The notes: a model not told the origin generated them from the letters alone. Shown: positions 1 through 6,211, counted from the first letter of the stretch. The stretch is 12,581 bases of DNA from an uncultured Eubacterium sp. (GCA_910577225.1 CAJTMV010000064.1:1-12581); one strand, 5' to 3'. Made by a program: numbers and translations.

Positions 1-281
1 AAATTGAAAAGTTACTTGGTACGCTGACCGGGGCAAACGCTACCCTGCTTGCCTACGCCAACAAGAAAATCGAGGAACTGGACATGCGCCGCCAGAAAAT
101 TGCAAAGGCGATTGCCGATTTATCTGTGGAGACCATTTCCCAGCAGCAGATTAATCTGCTGTCCGGCTATCTGGACGACTGGGAGAATATCAGTTTTGAG
201 GATAAGAGGAAAGCCACGGACGGCCTGATTTCATCAATCAGCGCAACCAGCGAGTATGTAAAAATAGAGTGGAAAATCTGA
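1..281 (+). CDS. Large serine recombinase, C-terminal fragment (5' end outside window)
   Basis: The reading frame is open from base 3 and ends at TGA 279-281, giving about 92 residues with no start in the window. The sequence, from IEKLLGTLTG through a charged helical stretch (KKIEELDMRRQKIAKAIADL) to FEDKRKATDGLI and the closing VKIEWKI, matches the C-terminal end typical of large serine recombinases of clostridial integrative elements. There a coiled-coil-rich region follows the zinc-ribbon DNA-binding domain, and the chain ends in a beta segment with an IEW-type ending. The catalytic resolvase domain would lie upstream of the window. Such genes usually sit at one end of the element they move, so an attachment site would be expected within a few hundred bases downstream. 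I saw no certain core. The family call rests on remembered family features; whether the gene is intact cannot be seen. Confidence 0.75.
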   Translation, partial: IEKLLGTLTGANATLLAYANKKIEELDMRRQKIAKAIADLSVETISQQQINLLSGYLDDWENISFEDKRKATDGLISSISATSEYVKIEWKI

Positions 282-370
282 CTTTTCCACTCTGCATATC
301 TGAAACATTTCTTTATATCGTTTGTAGCCCCTTGTACACTGATGTTTGAATAGATAGATAAAATGAATTA

Positions 371-384
371 GTAATTATAATTAC
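371..384. repeat. Perfect 14-bp palindrome in AT-rich spacer
   Basis: GTAATTATAATTAC reads identically on both strands. It lies 90 bp after the recombinase stop. It could be a protein binding site or part of an attachment region, but AT-rich palindromes of this size also arise by chance. Confidence 0.35.
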
Positions 385-420
385 GGTAAATGAAAATGTA
401 TTTAATTTGTAACAGATTAT

Positions 421-495
421 TTGATCTCTTCAATATAATAAAAACAGTCACACTGCGAAACAATCTGACTGTTTTTATTATATTAAAGAGGTCAA
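421..495. terminator. Long inverted repeat, probable bidirectional terminator
   Basis: The arms at 432-450 and 466-484 are perfect 19-bp inverted complements around a 15-nt loop. Pairing continues outward to 421 and 495 with only one G-U wobble and one mismatch, giving 30-bp arms. The A-rich outer left arm and T-rich right arm give U-rich transcripts in both directions. The hairpin lies between the plus-strand recombinase and the minus-strand M56 gene, as expected for a shared terminator of convergent genes. The arms are unusually long for a simple terminator, so a mobile-element end or miniature element remnant is an alternative. Confidence 0.55.
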
Positions 496-562
496 TTAGT
501 ATTTGTAATAATTTCTAATTGCATTATTAATAAAAATTTGAAAATAAAAACGGAATCATAAA

Positions 563-581
563 AAAACAGATCATTTGTTTT
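563..581 (-). terminator. Weak hairpin with T-run after the M56 gene
   Basis: Read on the minus strand, AAAACA (581-576) pairs with TGTTTT (568-563) across a 7-nt loop, and the T-run continues to 561. It sits about 28 bp beyond the M56 stop codon. The 6-bp A/T-rich stem is weak, so the larger hairpin at 421-495 may be the real stop. Confidence 0.25.
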
Positions 582-608
582 CAAAATAATTATCAATAAC
601 AATTAAAA

Positions 609-1115
609 TTAATGAGGGCATTTATCAAATGTAGTAGCTGCAATGTGACCTGTTTCTACGATATGGCCACATTTAAGACATCTCTTTGCGCTATAATAAT
701 CTACAGTACAACTTCCGTTAGAGTGTTTTGTATGATGTGACAACTGTGCAGGAGAGTAGTTATGATTGCATGGAATTATACGAGGATCTACAACATCATC
801 ATACACAGATATAGCTCCGTTTTCTTCAATACAGTACCAATCGCTTTTTGAAAAGTCTAAGCTGCTTGAAAAGGAATATAATTCGCTTTCAGATTTATGA
901 GTGGAAAATAAAAATGAATCAGTATCACAATCGTTCTGTATTGAGTTTACAGTAATTATATCGATAGAATTAACCTCCATATCTTCAAATTCAAGAGTGG
1001 CTGGCAAATTATAAGCCAAAGCCGGAACCGTAGATATCGTAAATAAAACAACTGAAATAAATGCAGTAGCAGCCAGTTTAATCAGTTTGTGTTTATAAAG
1101 ATTTTTGTTATTCAT
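609..1115 (-). CDS. Possible internal product: 168-aa secreted Cys/His protein inside the M56 frame
   Basis: Within the M56 frame, ATG 1115-1113 is preceded by GAAAGGA (1130-1124) at an ideal 8-nt spacing. The product would open with MNNKNLYKHKLIK, a hydrophobic core and VPALA before Tyr, which is a textbook Sec signal peptide. The mature part would be about 130 residues ending in the Cys/His-rich KCPH tail. Such tails resemble stand-alone secreted clostridial proteins that I remember only loosely. The same segment also serves as the last transmembrane helix of the full-length protease, so internal initiation is an inference from signal quality. Expression is not shown by the sequence. Confidence 0.35.
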   Translation of the reverse strand: MNNKNLYKHKLIKLAATAFISVVLFTISTVPALAYNLPATLEFEDMEVNSIDIITVNSIQNDCDTDSFLFSTHKSESELYSFSSSLDFSKSDWYCIEENGAISVYDDVVDPRIIPCNHNYSPAQLSHHTKHSNGSCTVDYYSAKRCLKCGHIVETGHIAATTFDKCPH

Positions 1116-2015
1116 TGTTAAAATCCTTTCTTTTGTAAAATTATTGTGTCGTCTTTTGAAATTAAGACCTTTCGCAAATATATCGAAATCGTCATTATCT
1201 GGTGCCATGGTTAAAAGAGCAGTCTGATAAGCCTTTTTGTACGAAACCGAAACATTTCTACACGCGCATGCGTCCGCGGCCAGTTCATCACAGGTCGACA
1301 TTTTCGCACACAAGACATATAAAAAAGGATTAAACCAGCTGATTATACGCGCAAACAGTGCGATGCGCTGAAACAGCAGATCTTTGTGTCGAACGTGAGC
1401 GAGTTCATGTCTGATGGCCATATAGTAAGCCTGTTCGGATGCTTCCCACTCGACTGGCAGACATAAGGTAACATGGAAAATGCCACTAACGTGCGGGGTA
1501 GATATATGATCCAGCAGGAATACGCGAGGAGTTGTTTTCAGATGTAATTCCTCTTGAGCGATATGTACGAGCCTTGTCACATTCATGGAGCTTTTTGCTA
1601 ATTGCTCTTCCTGAATGGAATCAAAGAACCGGTTAAATTCGCGAAGCCTGCGATTTTTAGTGGAAAAATGTCTGTACTTGATGCATGCAATGAGAATCCA
1701 CAACAGCAGGAATAACATTTGATATTGCTTTAGTTTTGGCAACGCGAAACTAATATTCTGCTCTAAATGCACAATAATATGTGCTCCATTACTTATAAGT
1801 GGAGATACTGGCACCGTGGTAACAATATCGTCATAATATCTGCGTAAATAAAAGAAACATGCCGGAAATGGAACGACGAAAAACATCAGATTCAGGCGAT
1901 AAAGGAATACCTGATAATCCGGCGGCATGCATCTTTTTATAATGGGGAGCAGCAACATGAATAGAATAAAAAATAAACTCCCCATACCATTCATAAATAG
2001 CAGTAGTTGTAACAT
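609..2015 (-). CDS. M56 family (BlaR1/MecR1-like) membrane metallopeptidase
   Basis: This 468-aa membrane protein is a probable zinc protease sensor-transducer. Family members sense an extracellular signal and cleave a cytoplasmic repressor. Numbered from ATG 2015, hydrophobic helices lie near 1-24, 42-57, 100-112, 214-236 and 313-333. HELAH (203-207) supplies two zinc His ligands and the motive Glu; Glu244 in DELAAD is the probable third ligand. About 130 residues after the last helix would be extracellular and end in a Cys/His-rich segment (five Cys, including CLKC) with final KCPH. The ORF is open to a GTG at 2099 lacking a ribosome binding site. ATG 2015 (GGAG 10 nt upstream) gives the usual family N-terminus. 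A very strong AAAGGAGGG at 2072-2064 would instead favour TTG 2060. There is no BlaI/MecI-type repressor gene beside it, and no penicillin-binding C-terminal domain. Confidence 0.85.
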   Translation of the reverse strand: MLQLLLFMNGMGSLFFILFMLLLPIIKRCMPPDYQVFLYRLNLMFFVVPFPACFFYLRRYYDDIVTTVPVSPLISNGAHIIVHLEQNISFALPKLKQYQMLFLLLWILIACIKYRHFSTKNRRLREFNRFFDSIQEEQLAKSSMNVTRLVHIAQEELHLKTTPRVFLLDHISTPHVSGIFHVTLCLPVEWEASEQAYYMAIRHELAHVRHKDLLFQRIALFARIISWFNPFLYVLCAKMSTCDELAADACACRNVSVSYKKAYQTALLTMAPDNDDFDIFAKGLNFKRRHNNFTKERILTMNNKNLYKHKLIKLAATAFISVVLFTISTVPALAYNLPATLEFEDMEVNSIDIITVNSIQNDCDTDSFLFSTHKSESELYSFSSSLDFSKSDWYCIEENGAISVYDDVVDPRIIPCNHNYSPAQLSHHTKHSNGSCTVDYYSAKRCLKCGHIVETGHIAATTFDKCPH

Positions 2016-2063
2016 TATTAACGATCTCCATTTATAATTATTTTTGCTTCTGTATGACAACAA

Positions 2064-2072
2064 CCCTCCTTT
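2064..2072 (-). promoter_or_regulatory. Strong Shine-Dalgarno AAAGGAGGG upstream of the M56 gene
   Basis: This is a near-perfect anti-16S match on the minus strand. It is followed in frame by TTG 2063 and TTG 2060 at 0 and 4 nt from its last G, and by ATG 2015 further on. No ATG is well spaced from it, so the true start is unresolved. Either a TTG is used, or the site belonged to a lost upstream reading frame. Confidence 0.5.
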
Positions 2073-2121
2073 ATTAAAAAAATTAGACAGAACGTACACG
2101 GAAATAGAGCAGTAATACCCG

Positions 2122-2151
2122 ATTATACGGCTGTTTTTTGTAGTGTACTAC
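2122..2151 (-). promoter_or_regulatory. Promoter of the M56 gene with operator-like inverted repeat
   Basis: On the minus strand a perfect -10 TATAAT lies at 2127-2122. About 16 bp upstream, the -35 position (AGTACA) falls inside GTAGTACACTAC (2151-2140), an inverted repeat of GTAGT/ACTAC. A repeat over a -35 is where BlaI/MecI-type repressors bind. The known operators of that family have TACA/TGTA half-sites arranged the other way, so the identity of any regulator is inference. Confidence 0.45.
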
Positions 2152-2249
2152 GAAGAGGAGTGCAAGTCAAGTTTTTTAGATTAAATTCGACATTGGTTTA
2201 TTTGAGTAGTATATCATATGCTTAATTGTGTAATAAAGAAGATATTTGA

Positions 2250-2319
2250 ACTTTTTAGCTGGTAATTCAGTCAAATAGCAGAACTTTGAAAAGATTCTTG
2301 ACTTTTTGGCTGGCATTCG
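2250..2319. repeat. Imperfect direct repeat upstream of luxS
   Basis: ACTTTTTAGCTGGTAATTC (2250-2268) and ACTTTTTGGCTGGCATTC (2301-2318) match at all but two of the aligned bases, with a 51-bp period. Each copy is preceded by a TTGA-type -35-like element. This could be a duplicated promoter or two operator copies. Confidence 0.45.
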
Positions 2320-2326
2320 TTAGTGT
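2298..2326 (+). promoter_or_regulatory. Candidate promoter for luxS-mtnN
   Basis: TTGACT (2298-2303), a 17-bp spacer and TAGTGT (2321-2326) fit a housekeeping promoter with a good -35 and a poor -10. The transcript would have a leader of about 90 nt before the luxS start. Confidence 0.4.
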
Positions 2327-2424
2327 AAAGGATAGACCGTTATCATTAGTAATTAGGAAACAGGACATAGAAAACTAAAATTATAAGTGAATAAATTCTG
2401 CTTCAGGAAAGGGGAACAATATTT

Positions 2425-2904
2425 ATGGAAAAAATAACAAGCTTTACGATCGATCATATAAAACTGCAGCCGGGCATATATGTGTCCCGTAAGGATCCGG
2501 TAGGAGACAGCGTTGTTACGACGTTTGATCTGCGTATGACCTCGCCAAATGAAGAGCCGGTTATGAATACAGCGGAAGTGCATACGATCGAGCATCTTGC
2601 GGCTACTTATCTCCGGAACGATCCGGAGTATAAGGATAAGACGATATATTTTGGTCCTATGGGCTGCAGAACCGGTTTTTATCTTTTGCTGGCGGGCGAT
2701 TATGAGTCCAAAGATATTGTCGGACTGATTACGGCATTGTTTGAGTTTATTCGTGATTTTAAAGATGAAGTCCCGGGCGCCAGTCCGAAAGATTGCGGGA
2801 ACTATCTGGATATGAATCTGGGGATGGCGAACTATCTTGCAAAAAAATATCTGGATCAGGTATTGTACAAGATCGATGAATCACGGCTGATCTATCCGCA
2901 GTAA
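2425..2904 (+). CDS. luxS: S-ribosylhomocysteine lyase LuxS
   Basis: This cytoplasmic metalloenzyme cleaves S-ribosylhomocysteine to homocysteine and DPD, the precursor of autoinducer-2. At 159 aa it has the usual family length. His53 and His57 in HTIEH and Cys124 in KDCGNY are the metal ligands, Glu56 is the general base, and Cys81 in GPMGCRTG is the second catalytic residue. The substrate-binding RMTSPN region is present at 37-42. All key residues are intact, so the enzyme should be active. The ATG is preceded by GGAAAGGGG about 10 nt upstream. mtnN follows after 68 bp on the same strand with no terminator between them, so the two consecutive enzymes of S-adenosylhomocysteine recycling are probably co-transcribed. 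Whether AI-2 signals or is simply a by-product here cannot be told; no Lsr uptake genes are in the window. Confidence 0.97.
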   Translation: MEKITSFTIDHIKLQPGIYVSRKDPVGDSVVTTFDLRMTSPNEEPVMNTAEVHTIEHLAATYLRNDPEYKDKTIYFGPMGCRTGFYLLLAGDYESKDIVGLITALFEFIRDFKDEVPGASPKDCGNYLDMNLGMANYLAKKYLDQVLYKIDESRLIYPQ

Positions 2905-2972
2905 TTTCTGGCGGATTGAAAGCGCAGATCATTGGGCGGAATATGGCAGGGAAGCAGAGAGGAGATTATATA

Positions 2973-3674
2973 ATGAAAATAGGAATTATCGGAGCGATGG
3001 AAGTAGAGGTATCTGCATTAAAAGAAGCAATGAAAGCAGAACAGGTCGTTACGAAGGCAGGGATGAATTTTTATGAAGGTATGCTTGAGGGAACGCCGGT
3101 AGTTGTTGTGCAGTGCGGCGTTGGAAAGGTAAACGCGGCAATGTGTGTACAGATTCTGGCTGATTTGTTCCATGTTACACATGTACTGAATACGGGTGTG
3201 GCGGGATCTTTAAATGCAGATCTGGACATTGGAGATATCCTTGTGTCAGAAATCGCGATCCAGCATGATGTGGATGTTACTGCGCTGGGGTATCAGCCGG
3301 GTAAGATTCCAGGATTTGAGAGCAGAGAATTTGCTGCAGATACGGCAATGGCAGATGCTGCAGTAAGCGCATGCAGACAGGCAAATCCGGATGTACATGC
3401 AGTTCAGGGACGCGTGGTAAGCGGAGATCAGTTTATATCCGATAATAAAATAAAGGAACACTTAATTTCAGAATTTCATGGTGATTGTGCGGAGATGGAA
3501 GGCGCATCTATTGCACAGGCAGCAGTGCTGAACGGAATTCCGTTTGTTGTTGTTCGGGCAATATCAGATAAAGCAGACGGTTCGGCAGAGATGGATTATC
3601 CATCATTTGAGAAAGAAGCTGCTGTGCATTGTGCCAATATGGTATTAGAGTTTGTAAAATCATTTCATTCCTAA
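2973..3674 (+). CDS. mtnN: 5'-methylthioadenosine/S-adenosylhomocysteine nucleosidase
   Basis: The enzyme hydrolyses S-adenosylhomocysteine and methylthioadenosine to adenine plus the ribosyl thio-compound, supplying the substrate of LuxS. The 233-aa product matches the usual length of about 230. It starts KIGIIGAMEVEV with Glu12. It keeps Phe153 (SGDQF), the AEMEGA substrate-binding segment (173-178, Glu174 and Glu176), and catalytic Asp199 in RAISDKADG. The frame is open to an ATG at 2916, but ATG 2973 has an AGAGGAG site 8 nt upstream and gives the conserved N-terminus. It follows luxS by 68 bp. A hairpin at 3712-3762 closes the unit. Nothing suggests truncation. Confidence 0.96.
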   Translation: MKIGIIGAMEVEVSALKEAMKAEQVVTKAGMNFYEGMLEGTPVVVVQCGVGKVNAAMCVQILADLFHVTHVLNTGVAGSLNADLDIGDILVSEIAIQHDVDVTALGYQPGKIPGFESREFAADTAMADAAVSACRQANPDVHAVQGRVVSGDQFISDNKIKEHLISEFHGDCAEMEGASIAQAAVLNGIPFVVVRAISDKADGSAEMDYPSFEKEAAVHCANMVLEFVKSFHS

Positions 3675-3711
3675 AGTCATTTAGGGAGACGATAACGATT
3701 TATCTGTCACC

Positions 3712-3762
3712 ACAGAATCCAGCCCTTTGCCGGAAGGAAACTTCCTGCGGGCTGGATTCTGT
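3712..3762 (+). terminator. Two-tier hairpin after luxS-mtnN
   Basis: CAGAATCCAGCCC (3713-3725) pairs perfectly with GGGCTGGATTCTG (3749-3761), plus one outer A-T pair. Inside sits a second stem GGAAG/CTTCC with a GAAA tetraloop (3732-3745). The downstream tract is only TTTGTAG, so termination may be leaky and the MATE gene at 3820 could receive read-through. Confidence 0.6.
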
Positions 3763-3819
3763 TTGTAGTAGCGTGTAAAAAGATGATGGTAAATAAATGC
3801 AAAGGATTGGAGGAATATT

Positions 3820-5190
3820 ATGACAGGCAGTGTAAGTAAAGATATGACACAGGGATCACCGATGAAACTGATTGTTGCGTTTTTTATACCATTGATGCTG
3901 GGAATGCTGTTTCAGCAGTTTTACAGTATGATGGATACGATTATCGTAGGAAAGTTTTTGGGTGTTCGGTCGTTGGCGGCGGTAGGATCTACGGGATCGA
4001 TTAATTTTATGATCATCGGATTTTGTATGGGGATTTGCAATGGGTTTGCGATTCCGGTGGCGCAGCAGTTTGGCGCTAAAAATTATAGGCAGCTTAGAAA
4101 ATATGTGGCAAATGGCGTTTTTCTGGCGGTCGTATTTGCGGCTGTCATGACGACCGGTGTGTGCCTGCTTTGTAAAAATATACTGCGCTGGATGCGAACG
4201 CCAGATGATATTATGCAGGGGGCATATAGTTATATTTTTATTATATTTCTTGGGATACCGGTGATCTATTTGTACAATTTGTTGTCTGGATTTATACGTT
4301 CCCTTGGTGACAGCAAAAGTCCGCTTATGTTTCTGATTGTTTCATCTTTATTAAATATAGGTCTGGATTTGCTGCTGATTATTAATTTTAAAATGGGCGT
4401 GGCCGGGGCGGCGTGGGCGACCGTTATTTCGCAGGGAATCTCGGGCATGCTGTGTCTGATTTATATACGAAAAAAATATGAGATTTTGAATTTGTCCAGG
4501 GAGGAGTGGAAAATAGACGGCGGATGTATCAAAACGCTGTGCAATATGGGAATTCCTATGGGACTGCAGTATTCGATTACTGCGATTGGAAGCGTGATTT
4601 TGCAGACATCGGTCAACACGCTGGGGTCGATGGCTGTGGCTTCTGTTACGGCGGCAAATAAAGTGGGCATGTTTTTTTGCTGCCCGTTTGATGCGATGGG
4701 CTCTACGATGTCGACTTATGCTGGCCAGAATCTGGGGGCAGGACAGTTAAAGAGAGTTACAAAAGGAGTGTTATCCTGCTGTCTGATCGGACTGGTGTAT
4801 GCGGCGGCTGCGTTTCTTGTGTTGTTTTTATTCAGTACGAATCTGGCGCTGCTGTTTTTGGATGCGGATGAGACTGCGATACTGGGCAATGTAAGACTGT
4901 ATCTGCTTATCGGAAGCGCGTTTTATTTTCCGCTTGCGCTGGTGAATATTATACGATTTACCATCCAGGGACTGGGATACAGCAAGCTGGCGGTAGTTGC
5001 GGGAATATGCGAGATGGCGGCGCGGGCGGGAGTCGGTGCGTTTCTTGTGCCGGCGGCAGGATATATCGGCGCGTGTTTTGCAAGTCCTTTGGCCTGGATT
5101 TTTGCCGATTTGTTTTTAATACCGGCGTACATATATGTGATCAAAGCGCTGCAGCAAAAAAAAGATGATATTCGTCCGCAGATGACTTAA
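3820..5190 (+). CDS. MATE family efflux transporter
   Basis: This 456-aa integral membrane protein is probably a cation-coupled multidrug or metabolite exporter. It has about 12 hydrophobic segments in two homologous halves. The first half opens with the family-typical stretch FFIPLMLGMLFQQFYSMMDT followed by IIVGKFLG. The second half begins near residue 240 (MGIPMGLQYSITAIGS) and includes the AANKVGMFF and STYAGQNLGAG segments that repeat the first-half pattern. Length and topology are normal. GGAGG lies 6 nt before the ATG. No private promoter is obvious in the 145-bp gap after mtnN, so read-through from luxS-mtnN is possible. The substrate cannot be read from sequence, and the neighbours give no clear hint. 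The subfamily is not certain. Confidence 0.93.
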   Translation: MTGSVSKDMTQGSPMKLIVAFFIPLMLGMLFQQFYSMMDTIIVGKFLGVRSLAAVGSTGSINFMIIGFCMGICNGFAIPVAQQFGAKNYRQLRKYVANGVFLAVVFAAVMTTGVCLLCKNILRWMRTPDDIMQGAYSYIFIIFLGIPVIYLYNLLSGFIRSLGDSKSPLMFLIVSSLLNIGLDLLLIINFKMGVAGAAWATVISQGISGMLCLIYIRKKYEILNLSREEWKIDGGCIKTLCNMGIPMGLQYSITAIGSVILQTSVNTLGSMAVASVTAANKVGMFFCCPFDAMGSTMSTYAGQNLGAGQLKRVTKGVLSCCLIGLVYAAAAFLVLFLFSTNLALLFLDADETAILGNVRLYLLIGSAFYFPLALVNIIRFTIQGLGYSKLAVVAGICEMAARAGVGAFLVPAAGYIGACFASPLAWIFADLFLIPAYIYVIKALQQKKDDIRPQMT

Positions 5191-5214
5191 GAAAACGTAC
5201 GTGCAGACCGATAT
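5188..5214 (+). promoter_or_regulatory. Sigma-D (sigma-28) flagellar-type promoter
   Basis: TAAG (5188-5191), exactly 15 bp, then ACCGATAT (5207-5214) differs by one base in each half from the SigD consensus TAAA-N15-GCCGATAT. Transcription should start near 5221, about 140 nt before the gene at 5361. The -35 overlaps the stop codon of the MATE gene. Confidence 0.65.
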
Positions 5215-5224
5215 AGATATTAAT

Positions 5225-5330
5225 CAGGAAGTTCCTGGCAGAAGTCCGGGGCCTGACATGCAAACGGAATTGCATAATCATGGCAGCGATCTGCCGTGAA
5301 AGAATACCAGTAAATGGAAGCCGTCAGGTT
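5225..5330 (+). ncRNA. Candidate structured 5' leader of the gene at 5361
   Basis: The predicted leader can form a first hairpin CAGGA/TCCTG (5225-5237). A long-range stem CCTGAC (5252-5257) with GTCAGG (5323-5328) encloses two hairpins: ATGCAA/TTGCAT (5258-5275) and CATGGCAG/CTGCCGTG with loop CGAT (5279-5298). The enclosed remainder has a weak CCA/TGG pairing. It does not match the c-di-GMP-I riboswitch or other classes I could recall. Folding was done by eye, so this is a candidate only. Confidence 0.35.
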
Positions 5331-5360
5331 TCACATCATACGAACATGGAGGGAATCAAA

Positions 5361-5993
5361 ATGGGCATAACAGGAGTAAATGCGACAACTGCAGCTTATG
5401 CAGCAACATACCAGGATACTGCGAATACCAAGGCTGCATCTGAAAAGAAAGAAACAGAGCAGACAACTGGCGCCGTATATGAGAAAACGTCTTCTGACAG
5501 CAAAGACAAAGGGATTTATACGTCTGATAAGCTGAAAATGACCGCTGAACAGCGTGCAGAAGTTGTAAAACAGATGAAGGCAGACCAGGAAAAGAGACAG
5601 AGCCAGCTTGTTGATCTTGTAAACAAGATGCTTGGCGATCAGGCGAAGAAGTTTACAGAGGCAAGCGACGATTTCTGGGCAACGCTGGCAAAAGGCGGAT
5701 TTTCTGTAGATGCGGCTGCAAAGAAAGAAGCGCAGGAAGCGATTTCAGAGGACGGTTATTATGGCGTTAAGCAGACTTCAGAAAGAATTTTTGATTTTGC
5801 AAGCGCTCTCGCAGGAGATGACGTGGAAAAGATGAAAAAGATGGAAGATGCATTTGAAAAAGGATTTAAACAGGCAACAAAAGCCTGGGGAAGAGATCTT
5901 CCGGATATTTCGAATAAGACATATGACGCTGTAAAAGATATGTTCAGTAATTATTATGAGTCTAAAAATGTGATTACTGACGATCAGGAGTAG
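5361..5993 (+). CDS. Uncharacterised 210-aa protein, probable motility-regulon member
   Basis: I do not recognise a named function. Residues 1-55 are Thr/Ala/Ser-rich and probably unstructured, without a signal peptide or membrane segment. Residues 60-95 are a charged helix (TAEQRAEVVKQMKADQEKRQ). Residues 113-195 hold the most family-like part: GFSVDAAAKKEAQEAISEDGYYGV, then TSERIFDFASALAG, an acidic/Lys helix, and LPDISNKTYDAV. I recall similar C-terminal sequences in uncharacterised clostridial proteins, but not a function. The frame is open to ATG 5280. ATG 5361 is chosen because GGAGGG lies 7 nt upstream and the extra N-terminus would lie in the structured leader. The near-consensus sigma-D promoter upstream points to co-expression with flagellin-class genes. 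A terminator follows at 6122-6166. A soluble, flagellum- or chemotaxis-associated protein is inference. Confidence 0.85.
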   Translation: MGITGVNATTAAYAATYQDTANTKAASEKKETEQTTGAVYEKTSSDSKDKGIYTSDKLKMTAEQRAEVVKQMKADQEKRQSQLVDLVNKMLGDQAKKFTEASDDFWATLAKGGFSVDAAAKKEAQEAISEDGYYGVKQTSERIFDFASALAGDDVEKMKKMEDAFEKGFKQATKAWGRDLPDISNKTYDAVKDMFSNYYESKNVITDDQE

Positions 5994-6121
5994 TTCATGA
6001 CACAATTCAGCCAAAGTCTGAATGATAACAGTTAACAGGACAGAATTTCAAAAGTATGATCGGATCTGGCAGTCAGACACATAGTAGTTGTAAACAGTTA
6101 TTGGATTTTTAACAAGTACGG

Positions 6122-6166
6122 AAATACTGCGGTAAAACAAATTGGTTTTGCCGCAGTATTTTTCTG
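6122..6166 (+). terminator. Rho-independent terminator after the sigma-D gene
   Basis: AAATACTGCGGTAAAAC (6122-6138) pairs with GTTTTGCCGCAGTATTT (6145-6161) with one G-U wobble and a 6-nt loop, followed by more T residues. A smaller ATTCAG/CTGAAT hairpin (6005-6023) lies closer to the stop but lacks a T-run. Confidence 0.85.
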
Positions 6167-6175
6167 TTTCAGGCC

Positions 6176-6204
6176 TTGCGGTTCCCGTTTAAACATGATA
6201 GTAT
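6176..6204 (+). promoter_or_regulatory. Promoter of the CoA-transferase gene (extended -10)
   Basis: TTGCGG (6176-6181), a 17-bp spacer and TAGTAT (6199-6204), with the extended -10 TGa immediately before it. Transcription would start around 6211, at the left edge of the Rex-like operator, leaving a leader of about 58 nt. Confidence 0.55.
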
Positions 6205-6211
6205 AGAATTA

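Larger units (their letters stand above)
282..608. other. AT-rich intergenic spacer between recombinase and M56 gene
   Basis: No convincing gene lies here. The spacer is markedly AT-rich compared with the recombinase tail. It holds a perfect 14-bp palindrome (371-384), a long near-perfect inverted repeat (421-495) and a weak hairpin (563-581) just beyond the M56 stop. A 42-codon plus-strand ORF starting near 390 runs through the inverted repeat but has no ribosome binding site. If the recombinase element ends here, the attachment junction should lie in this stretch, but one window does not show which bases. Confidence 0.6.
2016..2424. other. Divergent intergenic region between M56 gene and luxS
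   Basis: This region contains the minus-strand promoter and operator-like repeat for the M56 gene (2122-2151), an imperfect direct repeat (2250-2268 and 2301-2319), and a candidate luxS promoter (2298-2326). I looked for S-box or other SAM-type riboswitch landmarks in front of luxS and saw none. No repressor gene or convincing small gene is present. Confidence 0.55.

Noticed and set aside
390..515. 42-codon plus-strand ORF through the long inverted repeat
   Set aside because: No ribosome binding site, and the sequence is explained by the hairpin arms.
1831..2031. 66-codon ORF starting with ATG 2031 on the minus strand
   Set aside because: It lies in another frame of the M56 gene over its membrane helices and has poor coding character, although a strong Shine-Dalgarno lies about 33 nt upstream.
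2340..2424. SAM-binding riboswitch upstream of luxS
   Set aside because: No S-box or other SAM-riboswitch landmark sequences or long stems are present in the leader.
5225..5330. c-di-GMP-I riboswitch in the leader of the sigma-D gene
   Set aside because: The conserved GEMM core segments (GGGCAAACC and GGACGCAAAGCC types) are missing.
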